NCBI GenBank assembly: GCA_963603285.1
Contig: CAVCMG010000006.1
Location: 29,538-93,537, forward strand
Direction: 5' to 3'
DNA from: UBA11957 sp963603285
GTDB lineage: Bacteria > Bacillota > Clostridia > Lachnospirales > Lachnospiraceae
Length of the DNA: 64,000 bases
Below, piece after piece: positions 8,680 to 17,017 of this stretch. The first letter of the stretch is position 1, and each line of letters opens with the position of its first letter. The notes beneath the pieces were generated by a model. The model was not told the DNA's origin, made no database searches, and saw nothing but the letters and a program-made list of their open reading frames with translations. Made by a program: the position numbers and the translations under genes.

Positions 8680-10041
8680 TTATTCTGCCAAAGCAGCTTT
8701 GATCATTAATGCACACTCGATACGCTTTCTCTGCAGCTTGCAGCCAATCTCATAGGCGCCGTTGACAGAGCCTGTAAAATTATAGGCATTGGCTGCGCAT
8801 CCGCCACTGCAGTAGAAACGGGAGAAGCACTTTTTACAGTCTTCTTTTGCATATACATTACAATGCTTGAAGGTATTGACAATATCTTTCTTAACAACGC
8901 CCTCTTCTACGTTGCCAAGCAGGAAATCCTCATTACCTACAAACTGGTGACAGGGATACAGATCCCCCCACGGTGTGACAGCCAGATACTCCGTACCTGA
9001 GCCACAGCCGGACAGTCTTTTATATACGCAGGGTCCGCCGGTCAGATCGATCATAAAGTGGAAGAAATTGAAGCCTCGGCCCTCTTTTTCTCTTTTAATC
9101 ATCTCCTTTGCCAGCAGATCGTACTGTTCACAGATCGTCGGGACGTCCTCTTCACGGATCGCATAGTCAGCCTCCGGCGGAGCCACAACCGGCTCGATGG
9201 AGATCTGCTTGAAGCCCATATCCGCAAGACTTAAGACATCCTTTGCAAAATCCAGATTATAATGGGTAAATGTACCTCGTACATAGTAATTGGTCTGGTT
9301 ACGGCTGTCCGCAAATTTCTTGAATTTCGGCATGATCAGGTCATAGCTGCCCTTGCCGTTTCTGAACGGTCGCATAAAGTCGTGGACTTCCTTACGGCCA
9401 TCCACACTCATAACGACGTTGGCACATTCTTTGTTGGCAAACTCCATGATCTCGTCATTTAAAAGCACACCATTGGTTGTCAAGGTAAAGCGGAACTTTT
9501 TGTTGTGCGCTTCCTCCTGGCTGCGGCCGTAGGCTACGAGATCCTTGACTACCTGCCAGTTCATCGTCGGCTCACCGCCGAAGAAATCGACCTCCAGATT
9601 CCGTCTGGTACCGGAATTGGCGATCAGAAAATCCAGCGCCTTTTTGCCGACCTCGTAGGACATCAGCGCCCGGCGGCCATGGTACTCGCCCTCCTCTGCA
9701 AAGCAGTAACGACAGGCAAGGTTGCAGTCATGGGCGATATGTAAGCACAACGCCTTGACAACGGTCGGACGTTCTGAGAAATGCTCGATGGCATTTTCGT
9801 AAATATCCTGGGTAAACAGCATACCCTGTTCCTTTAATTCGAGACATTCCGCCCATGCATCGCGGATATCTGTCTCATCGTAGCTCTTCTTCAGCTCCTC
9901 TACGGTCTGTTCGAGCGTCTTTCCTGCATCCATGCAGGCTACGGTATCATAAACCACATCATCCACCACATGCACGGAACCGCTGTTGACGTCGAGCACG
10001 ATCGGAATGTCATTGTTTTTATACTGATGTATCTGTATCAC
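8680..10041 (-). CDS. scfB: SCIFF (ranthipeptide) maturase, radical SAM/SPASM
   Basis: 453 residues from GTG at 10041 (GGGAG seven bases upstream); a TTG nine codons earlier lacks a binding site. The family forms sulfur-to-gamma-carbon thioether crosslinks between Cys and Thr in the SCIFF precursor peptide. Visible: N-terminal IHQYKNNDIPIVLDVNSGS, the family's peptide-recognition start; radical SAM cluster CNLACRYC (C106, C110, C113); and a C-terminal SPASM region with GCGSGTEYLAVTPWGDLYPC, then CKKCFSRFYCSGGCAANAYN binding auxiliary clusters. It lies next to the precursor gene scfA but is separated from it by a terminator and has its own promoter. Confidence 0.95.
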   Translation of the reverse strand: MIQIHQYKNNDIPIVLDVNSGSVHVVDDVVYDTVACMDAGKTLEQTVEELKKSYDETDIRDAWAECLELKEQGMLFTQDIYENAIEHFSERPTVVKALCLHIAHDCNLACRYCFAEEGEYHGRRALMSYEVGKKALDFLIANSGTRRNLEVDFFGGEPTMNWQVVKDLVAYGRSQEEAHNKKFRFTLTTNGVLLNDEIMEFANKECANVVMSVDGRKEVHDFMRPFRNGKGSYDLIMPKFKKFADSRNQTNYYVRGTFTHYNLDFAKDVLSLADMGFKQISIEPVVAPPEADYAIREEDVPTICEQYDLLAKEMIKREKEGRGFNFFHFMIDLTGGPCVYKRLSGCGSGTEYLAVTPWGDLYPCHQFVGNEDFLLGNVEEGVVKKDIVNTFKHCNVYAKEDCKKCFSRFYCSGGCAANAYNFTGSVNGAYEIGCKLQRKRIECALMIKAALAE

Positions 10042-10152
10042 GTTATAACTCCCTTCATAGCCACGCAAAAATCGTCCTCTGCGCAGGCGCGAGGACGAAC
10101 TGCTGCCCTTTGTATCCCGTTATATCCTGTATTCCGGGGTATAATCATTGGC

Positions 10153-10181
10153 ATATTACCATATTTTCTGTGGTTTGTAAA
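10153..10181 (-). promoter_or_regulatory. Putative sigma-A promoter of scfB
   Basis: Minus-strand TTTACA, 17-base spacer, TAATAT. It lies after the scfA terminator and about 110 bp before the scfB GTG, giving the maturase its own transcript. Confidence 0.6.
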
Positions 10182-10195
10182 CCATTTCCCCCATG

Positions 10196-10230
10196 TAAAA
10201 GGGAGCCGGTGCAAAAGCACCGGCTCCCTT
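10196..10230 (-). terminator. Rho-independent terminator after scfA
   Basis: Perfect 12-bp stem GGGAGCCGGTGC / GCACCGGCTCCC with a four-base loop, followed on the minus strand by TTTTACAT. It separates the short precursor-peptide transcript from the maturase gene. Confidence 0.85.
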
Positions 10231-10243
10231 TCCATTACCTTAC

Positions 10244-10384
10244 TTATTTCTGCTCGCAGGTCTGGTTTCCTACTGTGCAGGATGTCTTACATGCAGACTG
10301 GCAGGATGTCTGGCACTCGCCGCAGCCGCCTTTTTTCACAGTATTCTGTAAGCTCTTTGTATTTAAAGTCTTAATGTGTTTCAT
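10244..10384 (-). CDS. scfA: SCIFF precursor peptide (six cysteines in forty-five residues)
   Basis: A 46-residue peptide, beginning MKHIKTLNTKSLQ and ending TCEQK. Six cysteines at 21, 24, 28, 32, 36 and 43 follow a Gly-Gly at 19-20; Thr residues interleave (26, 34, 37, 42), the usual acceptor type for thioether links. Length, spacing and leader match the SCIFF family almost exactly. AGGAGGAGTTCGCA precedes the ATG, a very strong binding site consistent with high precursor expression. The mature product and its role are not known for the family as a whole. The adjacent maturase scfB and secDF form the standard neighbourhood. Confidence 0.95.
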   Translation of the reverse strand: MKHIKTLNTKSLQNTVKKGGCGECQTSCQSACKTSCTVGNQTCEQK

Positions 10385-10419
10385 TGCGAACTCCTCCTGT
10401 ATATGATTTGATTTTGTTC

Positions 10420-10448
10420 ATTATAGCATAGGGTACATGCTTTTTAAA
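10420..10448 (-). promoter_or_regulatory. Putative promoter of scfA
   Basis: Minus-strand TTTAAA, 17-base spacer, perfect TATAAT, about 35 bp before the scfA ATG. Confidence 0.5.
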
Positions 10449-10495
10449 GATTTTTTTCGGAAATCCCCGGTTTTCTTTCAAACCTTTCGGACTTT

Positions 10496-10867
10496 TCAGC
10501 CAAACATGCCGCCGATACAGCCGCTGCCCGTGCACAGCAGTCCGGTAAAGAGCCATTTTGACGTACTCTCCATCTCTCCGGGAACTGCCCACACCGCCAG
10601 CGCCGTCAACAGCAGGTAATAACAAAGCCCTGTACTCATACCCCATAGAAACTTTCTTCTGTCCATCTTATGTCCCATACAAAGGCCGCCAAGAAAGCCA
10701 GCTGCAATATAAGTCAATATGAACGCAAGACTGAAAACTTTCTCTCCCGGATCACCCTTGTACATCCAGTAGGACAGAAGGGCGAGGGAAAGCACCGTAA
10801 TAAGACCTGCGGCCATCAGGGCTTTTATCATCTGAAACAGAATCGTTAATGGCATGGAATGTTTCAT
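10496..10867 (-). CDS. Small integral membrane protein, TIGR04086-like
   Basis: A 123-residue hydrophobic protein with four predicted membrane segments (about 10-32, 43-64, 70-92, 103-121) and a short basic loop HKMDRRKF. It resembles the TIGR04086 family, which in Clostridia commonly sits beside the SCIFF genes and secDF, as here. Function is unknown; a role in peptide export or membrane handling of SCIFF is only suggested by position. The start ATG has no clear ribosome binding site, so the exact N-terminus is uncertain. Confidence 0.75.
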   Translation of the reverse strand: MKHSMPLTILFQMIKALMAAGLITVLSLALLSYWMYKGDPGEKVFSLAFILTYIAAGFLGGLCMGHKMDRRKFLWGMSTGLCYYLLLTALAVWAVPGEMESTSKWLFTGLLCTGSGCIGGMFG

Positions 10868-10907
10868 GTTTCTACTATATGAAATACGCCGGAAAAATAT
10901 CTCTGTT

Positions 10908-11513
10908 TTATGTGGTTTCCAGACCTTCTTTTAAAATTTTCCCAAACTGGGTGCCGCACCGTTGCAGCTCGCCAAGCACCGTATCGATCCCTTCAGCTGA
11001 CCGGTACCAGTTCCCGGCTGTAACCGTATGCTCACACGGGCAGACCAGAAGCTGCGTATCCGGAAAAAGCAGCTGGTAATACAGAAGGCACCGTCTGGCA
11101 TGGCTCGGCTTACAGCAAAGCAGCGCCTTTTTCACCGGATAGCCATGGCTTTGCAGCAGGCGGCGGGATAATATGGCGTTTTCATATGTGTAGGTGGCCC
11201 CTGTCTCGTGCCATATGGCGTCCCCCGGCACACCGTTTTTTACCATGACTGCCGTCAGAAACTCTGCCTCGGAAGCATAGCTGCCCGGGCAGGCCGACAG
11301 CTCTTTTTCAGGGATCACCAGCTTTTCTTCACAGATGCTGTGCCCGCCGGACACCAGTATTCTCTGGACATAGCCTTCCCGGTAAAGCTCTGCCGCCTTT
11401 ATGCCAAGCGCCGCCGTGGGGCTTCCCGGAATCAGCAGAATATCCGCTGTCTCCGGCCGCTGCTCCACAAAAATAAAAGATGTATACGTTTCGATCAGCT
11501 TATTCCTGTTCAT
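10908..11513 (-). CDS. YdcF/DUF218 family protein
   Basis: 201 residues with the DUF218 (YdcF, SanA, ElyC) layout: ILLIPGSPTAAL near residue 25, then ILVSGGHS, the acidic/polar segment YASEAEFL, ETGATYTYENA, and a C-terminal KPSHARRCLLYYQLLFP. In the family these motifs shape a Rossmann-like pocket, and members have been tied to SAM binding or envelope precursor metabolism. There is no membrane anchor here, so it is probably cytoplasmic. Its start overlaps the end of the trigger-factor-like lipoprotein gene by 14 bp, implying coupled translation. The specific reaction is unknown. Confidence 0.8.
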   Translation of the reverse strand: MNRNKLIETYTSFIFVEQRPETADILLIPGSPTAALGIKAAELYREGYVQRILVSGGHSICEEKLVIPEKELSACPGSYASEAEFLTAVMVKNGVPGDAIWHETGATYTYENAILSRRLLQSHGYPVKKALLCCKPSHARRCLLYYQLLFPDTQLLVCPCEHTVTAGNWYRSAEGIDTVLGELQRCGTQFGKILKEGLETT

Positions 11514-12654
11514 CGGTCAGATCATCCACGATATCCTCAGAAAGCTCGTCCACGCCGGACGGCAGATCGATCTCGGACACCTCACTGTCCGTCACGACAT
11601 CCGACGCGGTATCCGTTGTAGCATAGTACTCATCTTCCGTCACATAGGTTACCTTCGCCTTTTCATACAGGAAATCCCGCACCTTTTCATTCAGCAGGGA
11701 TTCCGCCAGCGTGGCATCGGTGTACTCTTCCTCGAGATCGCTGACCTTTTCATAATCATACTGATCCACGATCTCCTTCTTATAGGCGTCCAGATCTGCC
11801 TTCGTCACAATGATATTTTCCTTTTCCGCCACGGCTTCTACGACCAGCTCCTGCAAAAGCGTATCCTCCACCATGGATTTTAACGATTCCTCGTCCCCGT
11901 CAAAAGCGTCCTGGATCGTTATGCCGAAAAACTCCTGATAGGAAGTATCCAGCTGTTCCAGCGTCTCATCATACAGCTTCTGCGGATAGCCGTCGTTCAT
12001 ACTGTTGCTGACAACACTCTGTAAAAGATCATCCTTTGCGGAGGATACATACTCTTCATTGTCACTTTCCAGTGTATCCTTGACGATCTCCGCTTTCATA
12101 TCCTCTGCGGAATCATAGCCCTGCTCTTTGGCATAATCATCCGTCAGCTCCGGCACATCATAGGTATACACGCGCTTTACGGTTACCTCATATGTATAGG
12201 ACTCGCTGTCGTCCTCCCCGCCGTTTACAACGATCGTACGGGTATCGCCCGCCTTTGTGCCGGTCAGCTGTTTTTCGCCGTCCTCGTCAAAATATTCATA
12301 CTGCCCCAGCTGCATGGATGCATCGGTGTCACCGGTCTCATCTACCACTTCGCCGTTCTGGGTACAGGTATAGGCGATATCCAGATAATCGCCCTCTTCG
12401 GAGGCGCGGTCTGTGATCTCGCGCTCTGTGGCATCCTGCTCCAGAGCATCCTGCACGGCGCTTTCCGTCTCCTCATCCGTCAGGGATGTTTTTTCCCCGA
12501 TCTGGTTAACCTCCAGTCCGGTATACGTTCCCAGCGTCACATAATCGTTTGCCTTATAATCCTTTGCAGCGAGATTGTCACTCTGGCTGCCGCAGGCCGT
12601 CAGACCCACGGCAGTCAGCGCTGCCGCTGCCAGTACCAGTGTTTTCTTTTTCAT
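11500..12654 (-). CDS. Trigger-factor-like peptidyl-prolyl isomerase lipoprotein
   Basis: 384 residues starting MKKKTLVLAAAAL with a lipobox LTAC (C21), so it is exported and lipid-anchored outside the membrane. Residues about 100-180 look like an FKBP domain of the trigger factor type (GDYLDIAYTCTQNGEVVDET and LTGTKAGDTRTIVV). Residues about 185-345 resemble the trigger factor C-terminal chaperone arms. The ribosome-binding N-terminal domain is missing and the C-terminus is a long acidic tail. It probably folds secreted proteins, analogous to PrsA, but the client is unknown. The start is set by AGAAAGGA six bases upstream; the frame is open 22 codons further without a site. Confidence 0.85.
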   Translation of the reverse strand: MKKKTLVLAAAALTAVGLTACGSQSDNLAAKDYKANDYVTLGTYTGLEVNQIGEKTSLTDEETESAVQDALEQDATEREITDRASEEGDYLDIAYTCTQNGEVVDETGDTDASMQLGQYEYFDEDGEKQLTGTKAGDTRTIVVNGGEDDSESYTYEVTVKRVYTYDVPELTDDYAKEQGYDSAEDMKAEIVKDTLESDNEEYVSSAKDDLLQSVVSNSMNDGYPQKLYDETLEQLDTSYQEFFGITIQDAFDGDEESLKSMVEDTLLQELVVEAVAEKENIIVTKADLDAYKKEIVDQYDYEKVSDLEEEYTDATLAESLLNEKVRDFLYEKAKVTYVTEDEYYATTDTASDVVTDSEVSEIDLPSGVDELSEDIVDDLTDEQE

Positions 12655-12744
12655 ATTGAATCCTTTCTGTATGTGCTTCATACTTCCGTTATCATACCAT
12701 GGGATCCATTCTTTTCCCAATGCTTTTTTCTGAACATTGTGTGT

Positions 12745-13512
12745 TCAGCCAAGAATCCGCGTGACGTACCCTTTCTGTTTCAGCAGCCGTTCCATCAGCA
12801 CAGCATTGTCAAGCTCCCGGTAACGGCCAATGCATACACTGTAGTGATCCCGTCTTTTTTCAACACCTGCCGGAAATCCCGTCTTTGCCGCTTCCTGCGC
12901 CTGCAGGGCCGCCTCCTCCCGGTCCTTTACCAGCGCGATCTCCACGCGGTAAAAGCTGTCAGCTCCGGCCGCATACATCTCCGGCTCCAGCGTTCCCTGT
13001 ACAGCGTCCGCCAGCGCACCGATCACCTGGGTAAAATTCTCCTCCAGCAGGCGATTGTCCTCCGGCTGGTTGATAAAGCCGATCTCTGCAAGGACAGCCG
13101 GCATCTGTGTCTTTCGGAGTACGATAATCCCCGGCCGCTCACTTACACCAATCTCTTCAAAGCCGACAAGCCCCAGCGCCCCGACAATATTTTCTGCCAG
13201 CGCAAGCGCCAGCCCCTCTTTTCTGTATACCAGAGCCTCCACGCCTGCGTATTCGCCGGGATTTGGTGATGAATTTCTGTGGATGCTAAGGAAAGCGTCC
13301 GCTCCGGTCTCATTGGCGATCTGCGCCTTTTCAAACGGCGTCTGGAACACATCTGTTGTCCGAGTATAATAGACCTCGATTCCTCTGTCCTCCAGCTCCT
13401 GTCCCAGTGCAAGAACGATCCGCAGATTGTCGTTTTTTTCCACCTGATCCTCATAAACCGCTCCATTATCCACACCGCCGTGTCCGGCGTCCAGCACGAT
13501 ACTCTTTGCCAT
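12745..13512 (-). CDS. N-acetylmuramoyl-L-alanine amidase (Amidase_3) with SPOR tail
   Basis: 255 residues. The Amidase_3 zinc site is visible: DAGHGGVDNGA near the N-terminus, SIHRNSS at about 76-82, and AVLAEIGFINQPED with the catalytic Glu. The family cleaves the amide between muramic acid and the stem peptide. Residues about 185-255 form a SPOR-like domain (FYRVEIALVKDREEA to YSVCIGRYRELDNAVL), which binds denuded glycan. Unusually, the catalytic domain begins at residue 4 and there is no signal peptide or membrane helix. The ATG has AAGGAG six bases upstream, so a missed signal sequence is unlikely. Export route or a cytoplasmic role is unresolved. Confidence 0.88.
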   Translation of the reverse strand: MAKSIVLDAGHGGVDNGAVYEDQVEKNDNLRIVLALGQELEDRGIEVYYTRTTDVFQTPFEKAQIANETGADAFLSIHRNSSPNPGEYAGVEALVYRKEGLALALAENIVGALGLVGFEEIGVSERPGIIVLRKTQMPAVLAEIGFINQPEDNRLLEENFTQVIGALADAVQGTLEPEMYAAGADSFYRVEIALVKDREEAALQAQEAAKTGFPAGVEKRRDHYSVCIGRYRELDNAVLMERLLKQKGYVTRILG

Positions 13513-13558
13513 AAGCTGCTCCTTATGCCTTTATGACAGTATATGACGGATTTGCCGC

Positions 13559-13587
13559 TTGTGTCTTTTCCCCAATACTGCTAAGAT
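13559..13587 (+). promoter_or_regulatory. Putative promoter of lipid kinase gene
   Basis: TTGTGT, 17-base spacer, TAAGAT on the plus strand, 34 bp before the start codon. Confidence 0.5.
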
Positions 13588-13620
13588 AAAAACATACGAA
13601 AGAGGAAATGGAGTTATCCC

Positions 13621-14541
13621 ATGTATCATATTATTTTCAATCCCAAAAGCAAGGGTTCCCGGGGAAAGGATGCCTGCCGCATCGTGCTGGCCCAGTTAAA
13701 GATCCGCTCTCTGCCCTTTGTCTTACATACCACAGACCATCCCCGCCATGCCGAGGAGCTGGCCAGAGAGCTGACCGGCCAGCATACCCCCTGTACGCTT
13801 CTGATCATCGGCGGCGACGGTACCTTAAACGAAGTCATCAACGGCATTGTCGATCCCTCCCTTGTCACCCTCGGTCTGATCCCTTCCGGCTCCGGCAACG
13901 ATTTCGCCCGGGCCATGAAGATTCCCAGAGATCCGGAAAAGGCGCTGGAACTGATTCTGAACCGGGAGGCAGTGCCCATCCACTACGGCAGCATGACAGC
14001 AGGACGGCATCAGCGGCGCTTTATGATCAGCTGCGGCGCCGGTTTTGACAGTGAGGTCTGCCGTGCTGTGCACTACTCGAAATTAAAAAAGTTCTTTAAC
14101 CGCATCGCCCTGGGCAATCTCGTCTATGGCTTTATCTCGGTCAAAAAGCTGCTGTTTCGTACCCTGTTTTCGGCAGATGTGTCCTGTGACGGCAACGAGA
14201 CGCAGCTGTCCTTTAAGGACATTACGTTTATCACGGCCTTTAACAGCGCCTATGAGGGTGGCGGCTTTAAATTCTGTCCACCGGCAGACCCGAAAGCGGG
14301 CAGTCTTCAGCTGTTCTGTATCCACGACCTGCCCTTACACAAGATTCCCCTGCTCTTTCCTCTGGCCCACGCCGGACGCCATCTTGGCTTTACCGGATAT
14401 ATTGCACTGTGGGAAACGAAAAAGGCAGTACTTTCCCTCTCCGCACCCGCCTGTATCCATACCGATGGCGAGGTCTGGGGCTATTTTGACAGACTTACTG
14501 TGAAAAGCTCCGCGGATACGGTAGATATGTTCCTGCCGTAA
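13621..14541 (+). CDS. Diacylglycerol/lipid kinase, DagK/YegS family
   Basis: 306 residues of the DAGK catalytic superfamily. It has the nucleotide-binding GGDGTLNEVINGI (residues about 63-75), the LGLIPSGSGNDFARA motif, and C-terminal HTDGEVWG. These soluble kinases phosphorylate diacylglycerol or related lipids at the inner membrane face using ATP. The N-terminus YHIIFNPKSKGSRGKD is typical. The start has GGAG seven bases upstream. It is alone on the plus strand, divergent from the amidase and convergent with the glycosyltransferase. Lipid substrate is not predictable from sequence. Confidence 0.9.
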   Translation: MYHIIFNPKSKGSRGKDACRIVLAQLKIRSLPFVLHTTDHPRHAEELARELTGQHTPCTLLIIGGDGTLNEVINGIVDPSLVTLGLIPSGSGNDFARAMKIPRDPEKALELILNREAVPIHYGSMTAGRHQRRFMISCGAGFDSEVCRAVHYSKLKKFFNRIALGNLVYGFISVKKLLFRTLFSADVSCDGNETQLSFKDITFITAFNSAYEGGGFKFCPPADPKAGSLQLFCIHDLPLHKIPLLFPLAHAGRHLGFTGYIALWETKKAVLSLSAPACIHTDGEVWGYFDRLTVKSSADTVDMFLP

Positions 14542-14594
14542 ATCATTTTTTACACGCACAAATGGTTCTGCAACCCATTTTTCATATGTACGAC

Positions 14595-14661
14595 AAAAAG
14601 GCATCTGCTTCTCTCCTCCGACAGAATCCATCTGTCTCAGGAATGAAGCGGATGCCTTTTT
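14595..14661. terminator. Bidirectional terminator between lipid kinase and glycosyltransferase
   Basis: Seventeen-base arms AAAAAGGCATCTGCTTC and GAAGCGGATGCCTTTTT with one mismatch, and a small inner stem GACAG/CTGTC. A and T runs on both sides allow termination in either direction between convergent genes. Confidence 0.85.
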
Positions 14662-14675
14662 CATTTTACCATCTT

Positions 14676-15692
14676 CTAGTTAAATCCATAAATCTTCTGG
14701 GAAATCTTGTATCCGGCTACGGCGATCTTGCGGCCCACTTTGGAACGCATATTCATCGCTACGCCGAGAAGTCCGCGGCGCAGGGTCGTGTAAGTCAGCG
14801 GATCCTTTTTCTTCATGTATTTCCACAGCTCATCCTTCATCGCATCGGCCTCCTTGCTGTCCATACGGATCAGAAGGATCGAGGTAACGGTCGTTATGAT
14901 GCTCAGGTAATTCAGCATATATTTGCGCAGCTTGGTATGCTCGTGGCTCTGGGCTGCCATACAGTCGATCATCAGCTTGTTGACACGGATCTGCTGGTCG
15001 ATACGGGAGATCATGACGGTCTCGTTGACCGACTGATCGCTTCTGCCGATATAATAATGGTAGAAATCCACATTCATGTAGTACATTTTCTTAACGTATG
15101 GGAACGGCACAAAAGCGAAAAGGTTGTCCACATAGAAGGTATGCTCCGGCAGATGTAATCCACAGTCGCGCAGCACCTGGGTACGGTACATCAGCGAATG
15201 CATCAGGATATAGTGGCCAAGGCCCATATTTTTTACATTTTCCCAGCCAAAGACACGATCCTGCGGCAGGCTGCCGGTGTATTTCATGACTTTCTTGTGC
15301 TTTGCACCCTCTTTGTCGTAGATATAATTGCTGATGATGGCGTCCGGTTTTTCTTCCATCTCAGCAAATTCACGGAGCTTTGCCAGAATCTTCGGATACG
15401 CTTCCTTATCTACCCAGTCGTCGCTGTCCACAACCTTGTAATACAGACCGGTCGCATGCTCGATACCGGCATTGACACCGGAACCATGGCCACCATTCTC
15501 CTTATGGATGACCTTAACAATGCCCGGATGTTCCGCTGCCAGACGGTCAGCGATCACTGCCGTATTGTCTTTGGAACCATCATCCACAAGAATGATCTCT
15601 ACCTCATCGCCTCCCGGAAGCAGGCTTTCCACACAATGCTCCATATAGCTTTCTGAATTATAGCAGGGTACTGCTACAGTAAGTAATTTCAT
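14676..15692 (-). CDS. Family 2 glycosyltransferase
   Basis: 338 residues starting MKLLTVAVPCYNSESYMEHC. The GT-A fold is shown by EIILVDDGSKDNTAVIAD, a GSGVNAGIEHATG segment and VVDSDDWVDKEAY carrying the DxD metal/sugar-nucleotide motif. The C-terminal part (about 230-338) is helical and basic (RSKVGRKIAVAG). It likely adds a sugar to an envelope polysaccharide or teichoic-acid-like polymer at the cytoplasmic face. The ATG has GGAGG upstream. No polysaccharide cluster surrounds it, so donor and acceptor are unknown. Confidence 0.88.
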   Translation of the reverse strand: MKLLTVAVPCYNSESYMEHCVESLLPGGDEVEIILVDDGSKDNTAVIADRLAAEHPGIVKVIHKENGGHGSGVNAGIEHATGLYYKVVDSDDWVDKEAYPKILAKLREFAEMEEKPDAIISNYIYDKEGAKHKKVMKYTGSLPQDRVFGWENVKNMGLGHYILMHSLMYRTQVLRDCGLHLPEHTFYVDNLFAFVPFPYVKKMYYMNVDFYHYYIGRSDQSVNETVMISRIDQQIRVNKLMIDCMAAQSHEHTKLRKYMLNYLSIITTVTSILLIRMDSKEADAMKDELWKYMKKKDPLTYTTLRRGLLGVAMNMRSKVGRKIAVAGYKISQKIYGFN

Positions 15693-15744
15693 ACATATCC
15701 TCCTGTCCCCCGTTTTCGGGGATCTGAAATATCAAAAATCTGAA

Positions 15745-16824
15745 CTATTGTCTGTCTGGCTCCCGGCCAGCACCAAGACGTATATTGACAAACGACGTAT
15801 AAGCGCGAAACGCCGACGGCAGCGGGTAGTTGTCTTCCACCGTGCCGGTATCTGCAAACAGCCAGTCTCCTGCCTTTTGTTCTTCCAGCGCCGCCACACG
15901 GACAAGATACCCCTTCATCCGCCATTCCACATGGGAAAAAACATGCTTTGCATCCTCCAGCTGTTCGATATACAGCGGAAGCAGCTGTCTTTCCTGAATA
16001 TAGGTCAGGATCTCATCCTCACTGGCATAACCGTCCATTCCCGGAAGCTCATACAGCCCGGCCAGAAGTCCTTTTTCGGGCCGCTTGTGCAGGGCGATCT
16101 TCTCTCCGTCACGGATGATCAGCACGGTGCGTTCTTCGATCCGGCGCTCTTTGGCCTTTTTCCGTACCGGCAGGCTGTCTGTCAGTCCCCTTTTTCTGGC
16201 CTTGCAGGCAAAGGAAATCGGGCATGCCGCACAGCCGATCTGTCCCTTTGGCAGACAAAGCGCCGAACCCAGATCCATAAATGCCTGGTTCAGATCACCG
16301 CTCCGCTTTTCAGGCATCACGCTGCCGAGCTCACTCTGTGCTCTTTTCTTTGTCTTATCCTGCAGAATATCCGCATCACAGGCTGTAAGTCTGGCCCATA
16401 TGCGCAACACATTGCCGTCTACCGCCGGAACCGGAATATCCCAGGCGATCGATGCTATGGCTCCCGCCGTATAGGCGCCAATCCCGGCCAGACCCAGAAG
16501 CTTTTCATAATCAGACGGCAGACTGCCGCCGTACTGCTCTACGATCTGTCCGGCAGCCTTTTTGAGGTTACGGGCACGGTTGTAATAGCCCAGTCCCTCC
16601 CAGAGCTTTAACAGCTTATCGTCCGGACATACCGCCAGATCCTGCACCGTCGGAAGCGCTGTGATAAAGCGGTCAAAATATGGCCTCACAGCCTCCACCC
16701 GGGTCTGCTGCAGCATGATCTCCGAGATCCAGATATGGTACGGATTTTTCTGTGCTCTCCATGGCAGATCCCTGTGGTATCTGTCGTACCAGGAAAGCAG
16801 GGGCGTTACGATTTCTTCTAACAT
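15745..16824 (-). CDS. mutY: A/G-specific adenine DNA glycosylase
   Basis: 359 residues. It removes adenine mispaired with 8-oxoguanine. The HhH-GPD core has E35 in SEIMLQQTR, hairpin LLGLAGIGAYTAGAIAS at about 109-125, and catalytic D136 in PAVDGNVLR. A 4Fe-4S cluster motif C190-x7-C198-x2-C201-x5-C207 follows. The C-terminal NUDIX-like domain (about 230-345) recognises 8-oxoG, with HKRPEKGLLAGLYELPG. AAAGGTGAACT precedes the ATG. It is downstream of a HAD phosphatase gene but separated from it by two hairpins, so probably transcribed separately. Confidence 0.95.
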   Translation of the reverse strand: MLEEIVTPLLSWYDRYHRDLPWRAQKNPYHIWISEIMLQQTRVEAVRPYFDRFITALPTVQDLAVCPDDKLLKLWEGLGYYNRARNLKKAAGQIVEQYGGSLPSDYEKLLGLAGIGAYTAGAIASIAWDIPVPAVDGNVLRIWARLTACDADILQDKTKKRAQSELGSVMPEKRSGDLNQAFMDLGSALCLPKGQIGCAACPISFACKARKRGLTDSLPVRKKAKERRIEERTVLIIRDGEKIALHKRPEKGLLAGLYELPGMDGYASEDEILTYIQERQLLPLYIEQLEDAKHVFSHVEWRMKGYLVRVAALEEQKAGDWLFADTGTVEDNYPLPSAFRAYTSFVNIRLGAGREPDRQ

Positions 16825-16928
16825 AGTTCACCTTTCTCATCATGCCATAGTTCACCGGAAAATGCAACCGGATTGCCATGAAGATTCATGAAGACTGCAT
16901 TTTACGGAATTCAAATGCCACATATGAA

Positions 16929-16958
16929 AAAAGAACAGCTTTTTACGGCTGCTCTTTT
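16929..16958 (-). terminator. Terminator hairpin downstream of HAD phosphatase
   Basis: Eleven-base arms AAAAGAACAGC and GCTGCTCTTTT with one mismatch; a T-rich tail follows on the minus strand. Confidence 0.65.
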
Positions 16959-16974
16959 CGTTGCCATACATATG

Positions 16975-17000
16975 AAAAAATGATCCCTCAGATCATTTTT
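16975..17000 (-). terminator. Terminator hairpin immediately after HAD phosphatase
   Basis: Perfect 10-bp stem AAAAATGATC / GATCATTTTT with a 5-base loop, 18 bp past the stop codon. With the next hairpin it forms a tandem terminator. Confidence 0.7.
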
Positions 17001-17017
17001 GATTGCCTCACTGCTGT

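Noticed and set aside
16921..16980. CATATGAAAAAA seen twice about 50 bp apart as a direct repeat
   Set aside because: Both fall at the A-rich feet of terminator hairpins, and the match is short.
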